Origin: Comamonas sp. lk
GTDB taxonomy: Bacteria > Pseudomonadota > Gammaproteobacteria > Burkholderiales > Burkholderiaceae_C
NCBI GenBank assembly: GCA_945925985.1
Contig: CAMELV010000003.1
Coordinates: forward strand, 62,001 to 126,000
Reading direction: 5' to 3'
DNA: 64,000 bases
Every line of letters begins with the position of its first letter. The stretch's first letter is position 1. The position numbers and the translations under genes are program-made. The notes below the pieces were generated by a model. It did no database searches, was not told the DNA's origin, and saw only the letters and a program-made list of their open reading frames with translations. Below, piece by piece: positions 37,137 to 45,699 of this stretch.

Positions 37137-37523
37137 TCAGGACATGGGTGGCTTAAGCCGGGGCGTGTCGGTCACGCTGGCAAACGGTGTCGCGGTGTCT
37201 GGGAAGGACGCTTGGGGCAAGCGGGGGACCAATGCTAAGCGCCACCCCGGCGTCAAGGCTGGCGTGTGGCAGCAGCTGGCGTAAATCTCACAGTTCTTGC
37301 AGGAAGTGCCGGCCAGGTTCTGGGCATCCGCGCGCGTCGCACCCGGGCTCGCAGTCAACGCGTCGGCGGTATGCCGCATCGCCATCTGGCCGTTGGCGCT
37401 GGCCTGCGTTGGGGTGGTCGCCAGTGGGTACGCCGCGCCACTGGCTGTGCAAGCCCACGCCGCTACCGACAGCAGTGTCAATACAAGTGCGAGGAGCGAC
37501 GAGCGAAGGGCGGCGGTGATCAC
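37137..37523 (-). CDS. small exported Cys-containing protein of the copper cluster
   Basis: The 128-residue product has a clear signal peptide (SSLLALVLTLLSVAAWACTA). The mature region holds HTADALTASPGATRADAQN, then TSCKNCEIYASCCHTPAL, a CxxC plus CC-H set suitable for metal binding, and a Pro-rich end. I do not recognise a family with certainty; it recalls small DUF2946-like proteins found with copper genes. It is the first gene of the minus-strand copper cluster. Confidence 0.6.
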   Translation of the reverse strand: MITAALRSSLLALVLTLLSVAAWACTASGAAYPLATTPTQASANGQMAMRHTADALTASPGATRADAQNLAGTSCKNCEIYASCCHTPALTPGWRLALVPRLPQASFPDTATPFASVTDTPRLKPPMS

Positions 37524-37582
37524 AGTGCAGCTACTGTACCGCAGCTGGATAGGTGCGATTTGCCGCCGGACAATAAACCAGC

Positions 37583-38329
37583 TCAGTGGGCGAGGATCTT
37601 GGACAAAAAGTCGCGTGTGCGATCGCTTTTTGGATGGTTGAAGAACTCGTCGGGCGTGTTTTCTTCAACAATTTGGCCGTGGTCCATGAAGATCACCCGG
37701 TCGGCCACCGAGCGGGCAAAGCCCATCTCATGCGTCACGCACAGCATGGTGATGCCCTGGTGGGCCAACTCTTTCATGACGTCGAGCACTTCGTTGATCA
37801 TTTCCGGGTCGAGCGCCGAGGTGGGCTCATCAAACAGCATGATCTTGGGTGTCAGGCACAGGGCGCGGGCAATGGCCACGCGCTGCTGTTGGCCGCCAGA
37901 CAACTGCAAGGGGTACTTGCTGGCCTGTTCGGTGATCTGCACCCGTTGCAACTGCTGCATGGCGCGTTCCTCGGCTTCTTTTTTGGGAACGCCGCTGACC
38001 CACATGGGCGCGAGTGTGAGGTTTTCCAAAACGGTGAGGTGCGGGAAGAGGTTGAACTGCTGAAACACCATGCCCACGCTTTTGCGTATCGCGTTGACAG
38101 CTTTGATGTCGTCACTGAGCTCGGTGCCGTCCACCACCAGCTTGCCTTCCTGGTGCTCCTCAAGCCGGTTGATGCAGCGGATCAGGGTTGATTTGCCCGA
38201 GCCCGAGGGCCCGCAGATCACGATGCGCTCACCTTTGCCGACCCGTAGGTTGATGTCGCGAAGCACATGGAACTCACCAAACCACTTGTTGACGCCGGCG
38301 AATTCAATGAGGGGAGATTCTGTAGTCAT
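37583..38329 (-). CDS. aapP: amino-acid ABC transporter ATPase
   Basis: This is a 248-residue ATPase of the polar amino-acid uptake group. Motifs are Walker [16 protein letters not shown]-loop [12 protein letters not shown], signature [15 protein letters not shown], Walker [16 protein letters not shown] and switch CVTHEMGFA. It is the last gene of the minus-strand aapJ-aapQ-aapM-aapP operon (41709 to 37583) and supplies the energy for general L-amino-acid uptake. The C-terminus [14 protein letters not shown] is typical of AapP/GltL. Confidence 0.93.
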   Translation of the reverse strand: MTTESPLIEFAGVNKWFGEFHVLRDINLRVGKGERIVICGPSGSGKSTLIRCINRLEEHQEGKLVVDGTELSDDIKAVNAIRKSVGMVFQQFNLFPHLTVLENLTLAPMWVSGVPKKEAEERAMQQLQRVQITEQASKYPLQLSGGQQQRVAIARALCLTPKIMLFDEPTSALDPEMINEVLDVMKELAHQGITMLCVTHEMGFARSVADRVIFMDHGQIVEENTPDEFFNHPKSDRTRDFLSKILAH

Positions 38330-38350
38330 TGTTTAGATCGTCTGAAAAAA

Positions 38351-39472
38351 TTATTGGCGGCGGGTGCCGGTGTTGAGGTGGCGCTCGATCCACAAGCTGT
38401 AGCGCGACATGGCGTAACAGAACACAAAGTAGATGGCCGCGACAAACAACTGACCTTCAAAGAAAAATTTGCGCCAGTCGGCGTCGCCCAGAGCAAGCTG
38501 CAACGCCCCGGTCAGGTCGTAAAGGCTCACGATGGTGACTAGCGAGGTATCCTTGAAGGCGCCAATGAAGGTGTTCATGGTGGCGGGCACCACCAGGCGC
38601 AAGGCCTGGGGCAGCACCACCTTGAAGGTGGTTTGCCAGTAACCAAGCCCGAGTGACTGCGCGGCTTCGATCTGGCCCTTGGGCAAGGCCTGCAGGCCAC
38701 CCCGGACCACCTCGGCCAGGTAAGCGGCGGTAAACAGCGTCATGCCGATCAGCACCCGCACCAGCACATCGATGGTGCTGCCTTGCGGCATGAACAGCGG
38801 CAGCATGAAAGAGGCCATGAACAACACTGAAATGAGTGGCACGCCCCGGATCAGTTCCACGTACAGCACGCAAATGGTGCGTATGCCGGCCATTTTGGAC
38901 TGGCGTCCCAAGGCCACCAGGATGGCCAGCGGGAAGGCGATCAGCAGACTGACCGTGGACAGCATGACGGTCAGGGGGAAGCCGCCCCAGCGCGAGGTCT
39001 CCACCGGGACCAAGCCAAAGCGTCCGCCCATCATCAGCACGAAAAACGCACCAAGAACCAAGGCCCACAGGCCAATCAGCCAACCGCGCCAGAAGGGCCG
39101 GTAGCAGCTGGCCGCAATGGCGCCGATCATCAGGGCGCAGGCCACCATCGGCCGCCACTGTTGCTCGTAAGGGTAGCGGCCGAAAAAAATCAGCCGGTAT
39201 TTCTCGGCCACTACGCCCCAGCAGGCGCCATGGTTTGTGGCAGCAGCCGCAGCGCGGCAGGCGGCATTGTCTGGCCCGAACACGGCATTCAGCACACCCC
39301 ATTGCACCATGGGCGGAACCGCCAACGCCAGCAGTGTCAGCACCAGCAGGGTGATCAGGACATTGGTCCAACCGTCGAGCAGGTTGCGCTGTATCCACGG
39401 CAGCAAACCGCCCACCGGGCGCGGGGGCGGTCGGCTGGCGACAGTTTGAAAGACATCAGGCTGCTGGGGCAT
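38351..39472 (-). CDS. aapM: amino-acid ABC transporter permease (AapM type)
   Basis: This 373-residue inner-membrane protein has the long N-terminal extension that marks AapM/BztC (residues 1-170, including NLLDGWTNVLITLLVLTLLA). A HisM-type permease core follows with LIRGVPLISVLFMASFMLPL and the EAA loop EAAQSLGLGYWQTTFKVVLP. It ends in SLWIERHLNTGTRRQ. It pairs with AapQ (ten bases upstream) as the heterodimeric channel and couples to AapP. Confidence 0.92.
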   Translation of the reverse strand: MPQQPDVFQTVASRPPPRPVGGLLPWIQRNLLDGWTNVLITLLVLTLLALAVPPMVQWGVLNAVFGPDNAACRAAAAATNHGACWGVVAEKYRLIFFGRYPYEQQWRPMVACALMIGAIAASCYRPFWRGWLIGLWALVLGAFFVLMMGGRFGLVPVETSRWGGFPLTVMLSTVSLLIAFPLAILVALGRQSKMAGIRTICVLYVELIRGVPLISVLFMASFMLPLFMPQGSTIDVLVRVLIGMTLFTAAYLAEVVRGGLQALPKGQIEAAQSLGLGYWQTTFKVVLPQALRLVVPATMNTFIGAFKDTSLVTIVSLYDLTGALQLALGDADWRKFFFEGQLFVAAIYFVFCYAMSRYSLWIERHLNTGTRRQ

Positions 39473-39481
39473 GGCGAGACT

Positions 39482-40681
39482 TCAACGCTCTTTGAGCAGC
39501 GAGCGACGGTTGTACGCGTTCATGAACCAGGAGGTCAGCAAGGACAGCGTCAGGTAACAGGCCATGATGAGGGCGATGCACTCGATGGCGCGGCCGGTTT
39601 GGTTCAGGGAGGTGGTGGAGATGGACACCAGATCGGGGTAGCCGACGGCCACCGCCAAGGATGAGTTTTTGGTCAGGTTGAGGAACTGGCTGGTCACCGG
39701 CGGGATGATCACCCGCAGTGCCTGTGGCAGCAGCACCAGCCGCACTTCCTTGCTCCGCGACAAACCGAGCGCGGCGCTGGCCTCGTGTTGGCCAAAGGGC
39801 ACGGCCTGAATGCCGCCACGCACAATCTCTGCAATGTAGGCGGCCGTGTAGATCGTCAGCCCAACCAGCACCGTCATGTACTCGGGCGTGACCGAGCCAC
39901 CACCCACGACATTGAGCTCTGATTTTTCGGGGATGTCCAGCGACGCCGGGCTTCCGCCGGCCAGCCAACCCAAGAGCCCCATGCCGAAGACCAGCAATAG
40001 GCCAGGTAGCCAGACGGGACGCGATCGGCCGGTGGCTTCGAAATGCTGGCGGGCCTGTCGACCCCACCACCAGGCGCCGAGCAGGCCGAGACCAAAGCCG
40101 GCCAGCGTAAAGACATGGCTGTCCGCCCAGACCGGGATGGGGAATTGCAAGCCGTTTTTACTGAAAAAGACGCCGGGTAGTGGCCGCAATGCCTCTTCAA
40201 TCGTGGGCAGGGTCTCGGTCAGGATGAAATACCAAATAAACAGTTGCAACAGCAAGGGCACGTTGCGGAAAAATTCAACATAGGCGCCGCACAGCGAGCG
40301 CAACAGGACATTGCGTGACAGCCTGCCGATGCCGATCAGGGTGCCGAGCAAGGTGGCGAGCACAATGCCCACCACAGCGACGCGCAGGGTGTTCGACAGA
40401 CCAACGGCAAACGCCTTGCCATAGCTTTCTGCGGAGTCAAACGGAATAATGCTTTCGCCGATGCCGAAACCGGCCGGCTGCGTGATGAAGTCAAAGCCAC
40501 TCTTGATCCCGCGCAAACGCATGTTCTCAAGCGTGTTGCCGAGCAGGTAGTAGCCGGCGCTGAACACCAGCGCCAGCGCCACCACCTGGTACAGCACACT
40601 GCGCAGTGCCTGGCTTCGCCACGACCAGTCCCGCTTTCTAGGCGGGGCTGGTCGGGCGGGCTTCATGCCCGTTGGGTTCAA
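39482..40681 (-). CDS. aapQ: amino-acid ABC transporter permease (AapQ type)
   Basis: The 399-residue permease starts with SWRSQALRSVLYQVVALALV and the AapQ-specific periplasmic insert SGFDFITQPAGFGIGESIIP. The conserved YVEFFRNVPLLLQLFIWYF, an extended middle loop and the EAA motif EASAALGLSRSKEVRLVLLP follow. The C-terminal YNRRSLLKER closes it. Its start overlaps the aapJ stop by four bases. Length matches AapQ/BztB proteins. Confidence 0.92.
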   Translation of the reverse strand: MNPTGMKPARPAPPRKRDWSWRSQALRSVLYQVVALALVFSAGYYLLGNTLENMRLRGIKSGFDFITQPAGFGIGESIIPFDSAESYGKAFAVGLSNTLRVAVVGIVLATLLGTLIGIGRLSRNVLLRSLCGAYVEFFRNVPLLLQLFIWYFILTETLPTIEEALRPLPGVFFSKNGLQFPIPVWADSHVFTLAGFGLGLLGAWWWGRQARQHFEATGRSRPVWLPGLLLVFGMGLLGWLAGGSPASLDIPEKSELNVVGGGSVTPEYMTVLVGLTIYTAAYIAEIVRGGIQAVPFGQHEASAALGLSRSKEVRLVLLPQALRVIIPPVTSQFLNLTKNSSLAVAVGYPDLVSISTTSLNQTGRAIECIALIMACYLTLSLLTSWFMNAYNRRSLLKER

Positions 40682-41709
40682 CGCACTGGCGGGGCGTAGA
40701 TCAGTCCGCCCTTGCTCCAGAGGTTATTGGCGCCACGCGGCAGCTTCAGCGTCGAATTCGGCCCGAGGTTGCGCTCAAACATTTCGCCGTAATTGCCCAC
40801 GGCCTTGATCGCGCGATACGCCCACTCCTTGTCCAGACCCAACAGCTTGCCGGTGTCTTCCGAGGTGCCCAGAATACGTTGCACGACCGGGTCGGTGCTG
40901 GATTTCATCTGGTCCACATTGGCTTGGGTGATGCCATATTCTTCGGCTTCGATCAGTGCAAACACAACCCATTTCACGATGGCAAACCACTCGTCGTCAC
41001 CGCGGCGCACCGACGGGCCGAGTGGCTCTTTGGAGATCAGGTCCGGCAGGATCACGTGGTCAGCGGGGTTGGTGGCTTCCTTGTTACGAACCGATGCCAG
41101 GCCCGAGGCGTCGGTCGTGTACACCTGGCAACGGCCCGTGAAATAAGCCTTGTTGGTGGCTTCCTGGGTCTCAAACACCACAGGCTTCATGTTGAGTTTC
41201 ATGGCCTTGGAGTAGTCGGCCAAGTTTTTCTCGGTGGTGGTGCCCGATTGCACGCAGACCGTAGCGCCCTTGAGCTGCTTGGCGCTGGTGATCTTGGATT
41301 TTTTGGTGACCATGAAGCCCTGGCCGTCATAGTAAGTCACGCCGGTGAAGTTCAGGCCCAGCGAGGCGTCGCGGGTCAGGGTCCAGGTGGTGTTGCGCGA
41401 CAGCACATCGATTTCACCAGCCTGCAGAGCAGCGAAACGTTGCGATGCGTTCAGGGGGGTCCATTTGACTTTGGTGGCGTCGCTCAGCACGGTGGCGGCG
41501 ACGGCCTTGCAGATATCGACGTCAAAGCCAGTCCAGTTGCCTTGGCTGTCGGCAGCAGCAAAGCCCGGCAGGCTGGGGTTGACGCCACAGATGACCTGGC
41601 CGCGTGCCTTGATCGCATCAATGGTTTTGCCGGCGTGGGCGGGGGTGGCCGTCAGTGTGACCACGGCAGCCGCTGCAGCTGCCAGGGTGCTTAATTTGCT
41701 CAGTTTCAT
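40678..41709 (-). CDS. aapJ: general L-amino-acid binding protein
   Basis: The 343-residue periplasmic binding protein has signal sequence KLSKLSTLAAAAAAVVTLTA and cleavage around ATPAHA. The mature start KTIDAIKARGQVICGVNPSL and blocks WTPLNASQRFAALQAGEIDV, LSRNTTWTLTRDASLGLNF, VCVQSGTTTEKNLADY and DDEWFAIVKWVVFALIEAEE are the AapJ/BztA family pattern. It binds a broad range of L-amino acids. CTGGAGTTTTTCA precedes the ATG. It heads the operon; its promoter must be in 41710-42029. Confidence 0.94.
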   Translation of the reverse strand: MKLSKLSTLAAAAAAVVTLTATPAHAGKTIDAIKARGQVICGVNPSLPGFAAADSQGNWTGFDVDICKAVAATVLSDATKVKWTPLNASQRFAALQAGEIDVLSRNTTWTLTRDASLGLNFTGVTYYDGQGFMVTKKSKITSAKQLKGATVCVQSGTTTEKNLADYSKAMKLNMKPVVFETQEATNKAYFTGRCQVYTTDASGLASVRNKEATNPADHVILPDLISKEPLGPSVRRGDDEWFAIVKWVVFALIEAEEYGITQANVDQMKSSTDPVVQRILGTSEDTGKLLGLDKEWAYRAIKAVGNYGEMFERNLGPNSTLKLPRGANNLWSKGGLIYAPPVR

Positions 41710-42029
41710 TGAAAAACTCCAGTGTAAAAATTTGAACCAACAGGGGGACCCGGGCAGGTGACTGCAAAGACGTCCTGGCTGCCGACTTTATCAGCACCGA
41801 TTTACGAAAGCATTCGGGTTTACGCGCGTGGCTCATGCAAAAAATACATAACATGATTCAGGTTAGAAAATCCTGGCTGATTGGACAGCAACAGAAGTGC
41901 CAATTTTCGATGCGCAAGCCAGGTCTCGACCGTGACACCCGCTTGGTTTGTGAAGGCCGGCGTCCCGTATTCTCACGCTTGTGTGAGCCAGCACTTGCTT
42001 CGACCGCCTGAACAGGAGAGTCCCGCACC
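41710..42029. other. 320-bp divergent intergenic region between aapJ and the acyl-CoA ligase gene
   Basis: The region is AT-richer around 41820-41890 (CATGCAAAAAATACATAACA and following), which suits promoter elements for either side. I see no convincing small gene, no strong inverted repeat and no terminator in it. GGAGAG lies close before the ligase ATG at 42030. Confidence 0.5.
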
Positions 42030-43769
42030 ATGGATCTAGATTCGACACCATCCTCAGTGCTTGCGCCTGCGCCAAGCAGCCTGCGTGCCCACCATCGATT
42101 CTGGCCGCGTCGTTTGCCCCATGCCATCACGCCACCAGCCACTTCGCTTTGGGACAACCTGGAGACCAGTGCGAGACGCTACCCAGACAAAGCGGCCCTG
42201 GTGTTCTTTGGCCGCGCGCTCAGTTACGCTGAATTGCTACAAAAAGCAGAGCGACTGGCAGCCTGTTTGCAAAGTTTGGGTGTGAATTCTGGCGATCGGG
42301 TGGTGCTGAACATGCAAAATTGCCCGCAATGGGTCATCGCGCATTTTGCGATCCTGCGGGCCAATGCGGTGGTGGTGTCGGTCAACCCCATGAACCGCAC
42401 CGAAGAACTTAAGCATTACATTGCCGACCCCGATGCCCGGGTGGCCATCACCACCGCGGACCTGGCGGCCGAGCTGGCGGGCGCCAGCAATGCGCTGGCG
42501 CCAAGCCTGCGCCTGGCCCATATGCTGGTTAGCCATTTCACCGATGCGTTCGACGCCGACGTGGCTGGTGAAGACGCGCCGCCTGCCGCCTGGGCCAACT
42601 GGTTGCTGACCCGTCACCCGGCACCTGTATTGGTAGATGGCCAGGTGCACGATTGGGCCGGTGCGCTGGCCAATGAGCTTCCGCTCGGACCCCTCACGGT
42701 TGGCCCGGCAGACTTGGCCGTCTTGCCCTACACCAGTGGCACCACGGGTCTGCCCAAGGGCTGCATGCACACCCACGCCAGCATCATGCACAACGCGGTG
42801 GCCAGTGGCCTTTGGGGACATGGGTCCGCAGAAAACGTGGTGCTGGCCGTGGTACCCATGTTCCACATCACCGGCATGGTCAGCATGATGCACACCAGCA
42901 TCCGCAACGGTGCCACGCTGGTCCTGATGCCGCGATGGGACCGCGAGTTGGCCGGCCGGCTGATGTCGGCCCGGCGTGTCACGCACTGGACCAATATCCC
43001 GACCATGGTCATCGACCTGATGGCCAGCCCGAACTTCGCGAGATTTGACCTGTCGAGCCTGGTCTACATCGGCGGCGGCGGCGCGGCCATGCCGCAGGCC
43101 GTGGCGCAGCGGCTGTTTGAGCAGTTCGGCCTGCGTTACATCGAGGGCTACGGCCTGACCGAAACGGCCGCGCCTTCGCATAGCAACCCGCCCGATGCGC
43201 CCAAGCAGCAATGCCTGGGCATCCCCTTCATGGGCACTGACGCCCGTGTGATCAACCCCGACACGCTGCTGGAAGTGCCGGTGGGCGAGCAGGGCGAGAT
43301 CGTCATGCACGGGCCGGAGGTGTTTCAGGGCTACTGGAAGCGCCCGGAGGCCACGGCCGTCGCCTTCATCACGCTGGAAGGCAAACGCTTTTTCCGCTCG
43401 GGTGATCTGGGTCACGTTGATGCCGATGGCTATTTCTTCCTTACCGACCGCCTCAAACGCATGATCAACGCCTCCGGCTTCAAGGTCTGGCCGGCTGAAG
43501 TGGAGGCCTTGATGTTCCGCCACCCCGGCATCCAGGAAGCCTGCATCATCGCTACCCGCGACAGCTACCGGGGCGAGTCGGTCAAGGCGGTGGTGGTGTT
43601 GCGCGCGACGCACCGTGGCCTGGTCAGCGAGGCCGATATCGTGTCCTGGTGCCGCGAGCACATGGCCGTGTACAAGGTGCCGCGGGTGGTGCAATTTGTT
43701 GATGCCTTGCCCAAAAGCGGCAGCGGCAAGGTGATGTGGCGGGCGCTGCAGGAAGCCGAGGGCGCTTGA
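42030..43769 (+). CDS. acyl-CoA synthetase (AMP-forming, long/medium-chain type)
   Basis: This 579-residue ANL-superfamily ligase activates a carboxylic acid to its CoA ester through an acyl-AMP. Motif A10-type YTSGTTGLPKGCMHTH near residue 233 is the AMP/phosphate loop. YIEGYGLTETAAPSHS, FFRSGDLGHVDADGY and LKRMINASGFKVWPAEVEAL follow, and the catalytic Lys lies in PKSGSGKVMWRAL near the end. AACAGGAGAGTCCCGCACC precedes the ATG. The stop overlaps the K+ channel start by one base. The exact chain length accepted cannot be told from sequence. Confidence 0.9.
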   Translation: MDLDSTPSSVLAPAPSSLRAHHRFWPRRLPHAITPPATSLWDNLETSARRYPDKAALVFFGRALSYAELLQKAERLAACLQSLGVNSGDRVVLNMQNCPQWVIAHFAILRANAVVVSVNPMNRTEELKHYIADPDARVAITTADLAAELAGASNALAPSLRLAHMLVSHFTDAFDADVAGEDAPPAAWANWLLTRHPAPVLVDGQVHDWAGALANELPLGPLTVGPADLAVLPYTSGTTGLPKGCMHTHASIMHNAVASGLWGHGSAENVVLAVVPMFHITGMVSMMHTSIRNGATLVLMPRWDRELAGRLMSARRVTHWTNIPTMVIDLMASPNFARFDLSSLVYIGGGGAAMPQAVAQRLFEQFGLRYIEGYGLTETAAPSHSNPPDAPKQQCLGIPFMGTDARVINPDTLLEVPVGEQGEIVMHGPEVFQGYWKRPEATAVAFITLEGKRFFRSGDLGHVDADGYFFLTDRLKRMINASGFKVWPAEVEALMFRHPGIQEACIIATRDSYRGESVKAVVVLRATHRGLVSEADIVSWCREHMAVYKVPRVVQFVDALPKSGSGKVMWRALQEAEGA

Positions 43770-44647
43770 TGGGCAGCACTCCGGCCGCGTCAGGCGAACC
43801 GGGCAAGCCCCTGGCGGGCTGGCGCCTGCGCCTCTACACCATCATCTTTGAGGCCGATACCCGGGCTGGACGCCTGTTCGACCGGGGCCTGGTGCTGTTG
43901 ATTTTATGCAGTGTCGCGGCGGTGATGGCCGGTAGCGTGCAGGCCATCGCTGCGACCCATGGTCGGACCTTCGCCGTTCTGGAGTGGTTTTTTACTATCG
44001 CGTTCACCCTGGAGTACTTGGCCCGCCTGGCCTGCGTGCGCCACCCGTGGCGCTATGCCCGCAGCTTCTATGGTGTGATCGATCTGCTGGCCCTGTTGCC
44101 GACCTACCTGGCGCTGCTGGTGCCCGAGGTGCACGCCCTGATCGATGTGCGGGTGCTGCGCCTGCTGCGGGTGTTTCGTATTTTCAAGCTCACGGCTTAC
44201 TTGGTGGAGTTTCACTCGCTCGGGCGGGCGCTGTCGGCCAGCCGGCGCAAGATTTTGGTGTTCTTGTCGGCTGTATTGATGATTGTGCTGATCATGGGCA
44301 CGCTGATGTACGTGGTGGAGGGCCCCGCCAACGGCTTCACCAGCATCCCGACCTCGGTGTACTGGGCCATCACCACCATGACCACCGTCGGATTTGGCGA
44401 CATCACACCCAAGACCGATCTGGGCCGGCTGATCGCATCAGTCATGATGCTGCTGGGCTGGGGTACGCTGGCGGTGCCGACCGGCATTGTTACCGCCGAA
44501 ATGACGGCGCGCCGCATGGGACCGGTGCCGACGACCCGGACCTGCCAGGAGTGCCTGAGCGAGGGCCATTTGCCCGAGGCTACGTTTTGCCAAAATTGTG
44601 GGGCCCGCCTGCCGCGTTACATGACTGACGCCGCAACAGGGCGCTAA
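43769..44647 (+). CDS. voltage-gated-type K+ channel with C-terminal zinc ribbon
   Basis: This 292-residue six-segment channel has a charged S4 segment RVLRLLRVFRIFKL near residue 130, a pore helix and selectivity filter TTMTTVGFGDITP near 205, and an S6 helix ASVMMLLGWGTLAVPTGIV. After S6 the protein ends in TCQECLSEGHLPEATFCQNC-GARLP, a two-CxxC zinc-ribbon. It is unusual for a small Kv-like channel to end in such a knuckle, which may be a sensor or assembly domain. The start overlaps the ligase stop (TGATG), so the channel is coupled to the ligase gene; a functional link is unclear. Confidence 0.88.
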   Translation: MGSTPAASGEPGKPLAGWRLRLYTIIFEADTRAGRLFDRGLVLLILCSVAAVMAGSVQAIAATHGRTFAVLEWFFTIAFTLEYLARLACVRHPWRYARSFYGVIDLLALLPTYLALLVPEVHALIDVRVLRLLRVFRIFKLTAYLVEFHSLGRALSASRRKILVFLSAVLMIVLIMGTLMYVVEGPANGFTSIPTSVYWAITTMTTVGFGDITPKTDLGRLIASVMMLLGWGTLAVPTGIVTAEMTARRMGPVPTTRTCQECLSEGHLPEATFCQNCGARLPRYMTDAATGR

Positions 44648-44661
44648 ACCCGGAGAAAAAG

Positions 44662-45699
44662 ATGTTCCTAACCTCAATCGCAGGAAGCCTGCCCAAACCG
44701 GCCTGGCTCTCTGAAACGCAAAAACTCTGGCCGCAGTGGAAGGCACAGGGCGCCGAGTTGCAACAGGCCAAGGCCGACGCCACGCTACTCTGGATCAAGG
44801 CGCAAGAGGACGCCGGGCTGGACATCGTTGGTGATGGCGAGCAGTCGCGCCAGCACTTTGTGCACGGCTTTTTGGAGCAGGTCGAGGGTATCGACTTTGA
44901 GCACAAGGTGACCATGGGCATCCGCAACGGCCGCTACGACGCACAGGTGCCGCAAGTGGTGGCGCCGCTAAAGCTTAGGGGACGGGTCCACGCGTTCGAG
45001 GCCCAATTGGCGCGCGCTCACACCCGCAAAAAACTCAAGTTCACGCTGCCCGGACCCATGACCATTGTGGACACCGTGGCTGACCGTCACTATGGCAGCA
45101 AGGTCGACATGGCCTTTGCCTTTGCGGAGTTACTGAACCAGGAGGCGCTGGCCTTGCAGGCCGATGGCGTCGACATCATCCAGTTCGACGAGCCCGCTTT
45201 CAATGTGTACATGCAGGATGCTGCCGATTGGGGCGTGAGGGCGCTGGAGCGTGCGGCGCGCGGTCTGACCTGCACCACGGCTGTGCACATCTGCTATGGC
45301 TACGGCATCAAGGCCAACCTCGACTGGAAGCAGACCCTGGGCCAGGAATGGCGACAGTACGAGGCCATTTTCCCGGCCCTGGCGCGCAGCAGCATCCAGC
45401 AGGTCAGCCTGGAGTGCTACCACTCGCATGTGCCGCCCGACCTCATGGCCCTGCTGGCCGGCAAGGACGTGATGGTCGGGGTGATTGACGTGGCCAGTGA
45501 CGAGGTGGAGACACCCGAACAGGTGGCCGATACCATCGGGCGGGCGCTGCAGTTTGTGCCGCACCAACGACTGTTTCCCTGCACCAACTGCGGTCTAGCG
45601 CCGATGCGGCGCGACATTGCCCTGCGCAAACTGGAAGCCCTGGCCGCGGGCGCCGCGTTGGCGCGCCAACGCTACGGCGCCGCGGCGTCACCCGCATGA
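44662..45699 (+). CDS. cobalamin-independent methionine synthase-like protein (MetE C-terminal type)
   Basis: This 345-residue protein is of the UROD/MetE-like fold corresponding to the catalytic half of MetE. Zinc ligands are recognisable: His and Cys in TAVHICYGYG near residue 208-212, Glu in SLECYHSHVPP near 253 and Cys in FPCTNCGLAPMRR near 312. FTLPGPMTIVDTV and IIQFDEPAFNVY are conserved. Short proteins of this kind may accept methyl groups from donors other than methyltetrahydrofolate triglutamate. The stop overlaps the next start by four bases. Confidence 0.85.
   Translation: MFLTSIAGSLPKPAWLSETQKLWPQWKAQGAELQQAKADATLLWIKAQEDAGLDIVGDGEQSRQHFVHGFLEQVEGIDFEHKVTMGIRNGRYDAQVPQVVAPLKLRGRVHAFEAQLARAHTRKKLKFTLPGPMTIVDTVADRHYGSKVDMAFAFAELLNQEALALQADGVDIIQFDEPAFNVYMQDAADWGVRALERAARGLTCTTAVHICYGYGIKANLDWKQTLGQEWRQYEAIFPALARSSIQQVSLECYHSHVPPDLMALLAGKDVMVGVIDVASDEVETPEQVADTIGRALQFVPHQRLFPCTNCGLAPMRRDIALRKLEALAAGAALARQRYGAAASPA

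Noticed and set aside
42237-43694. 485-codon minus-strand frame opposite the acyl-CoA ligase
   Set aside because: Composition typical of an antisense shadow; the ligase on the plus strand has complete motifs.
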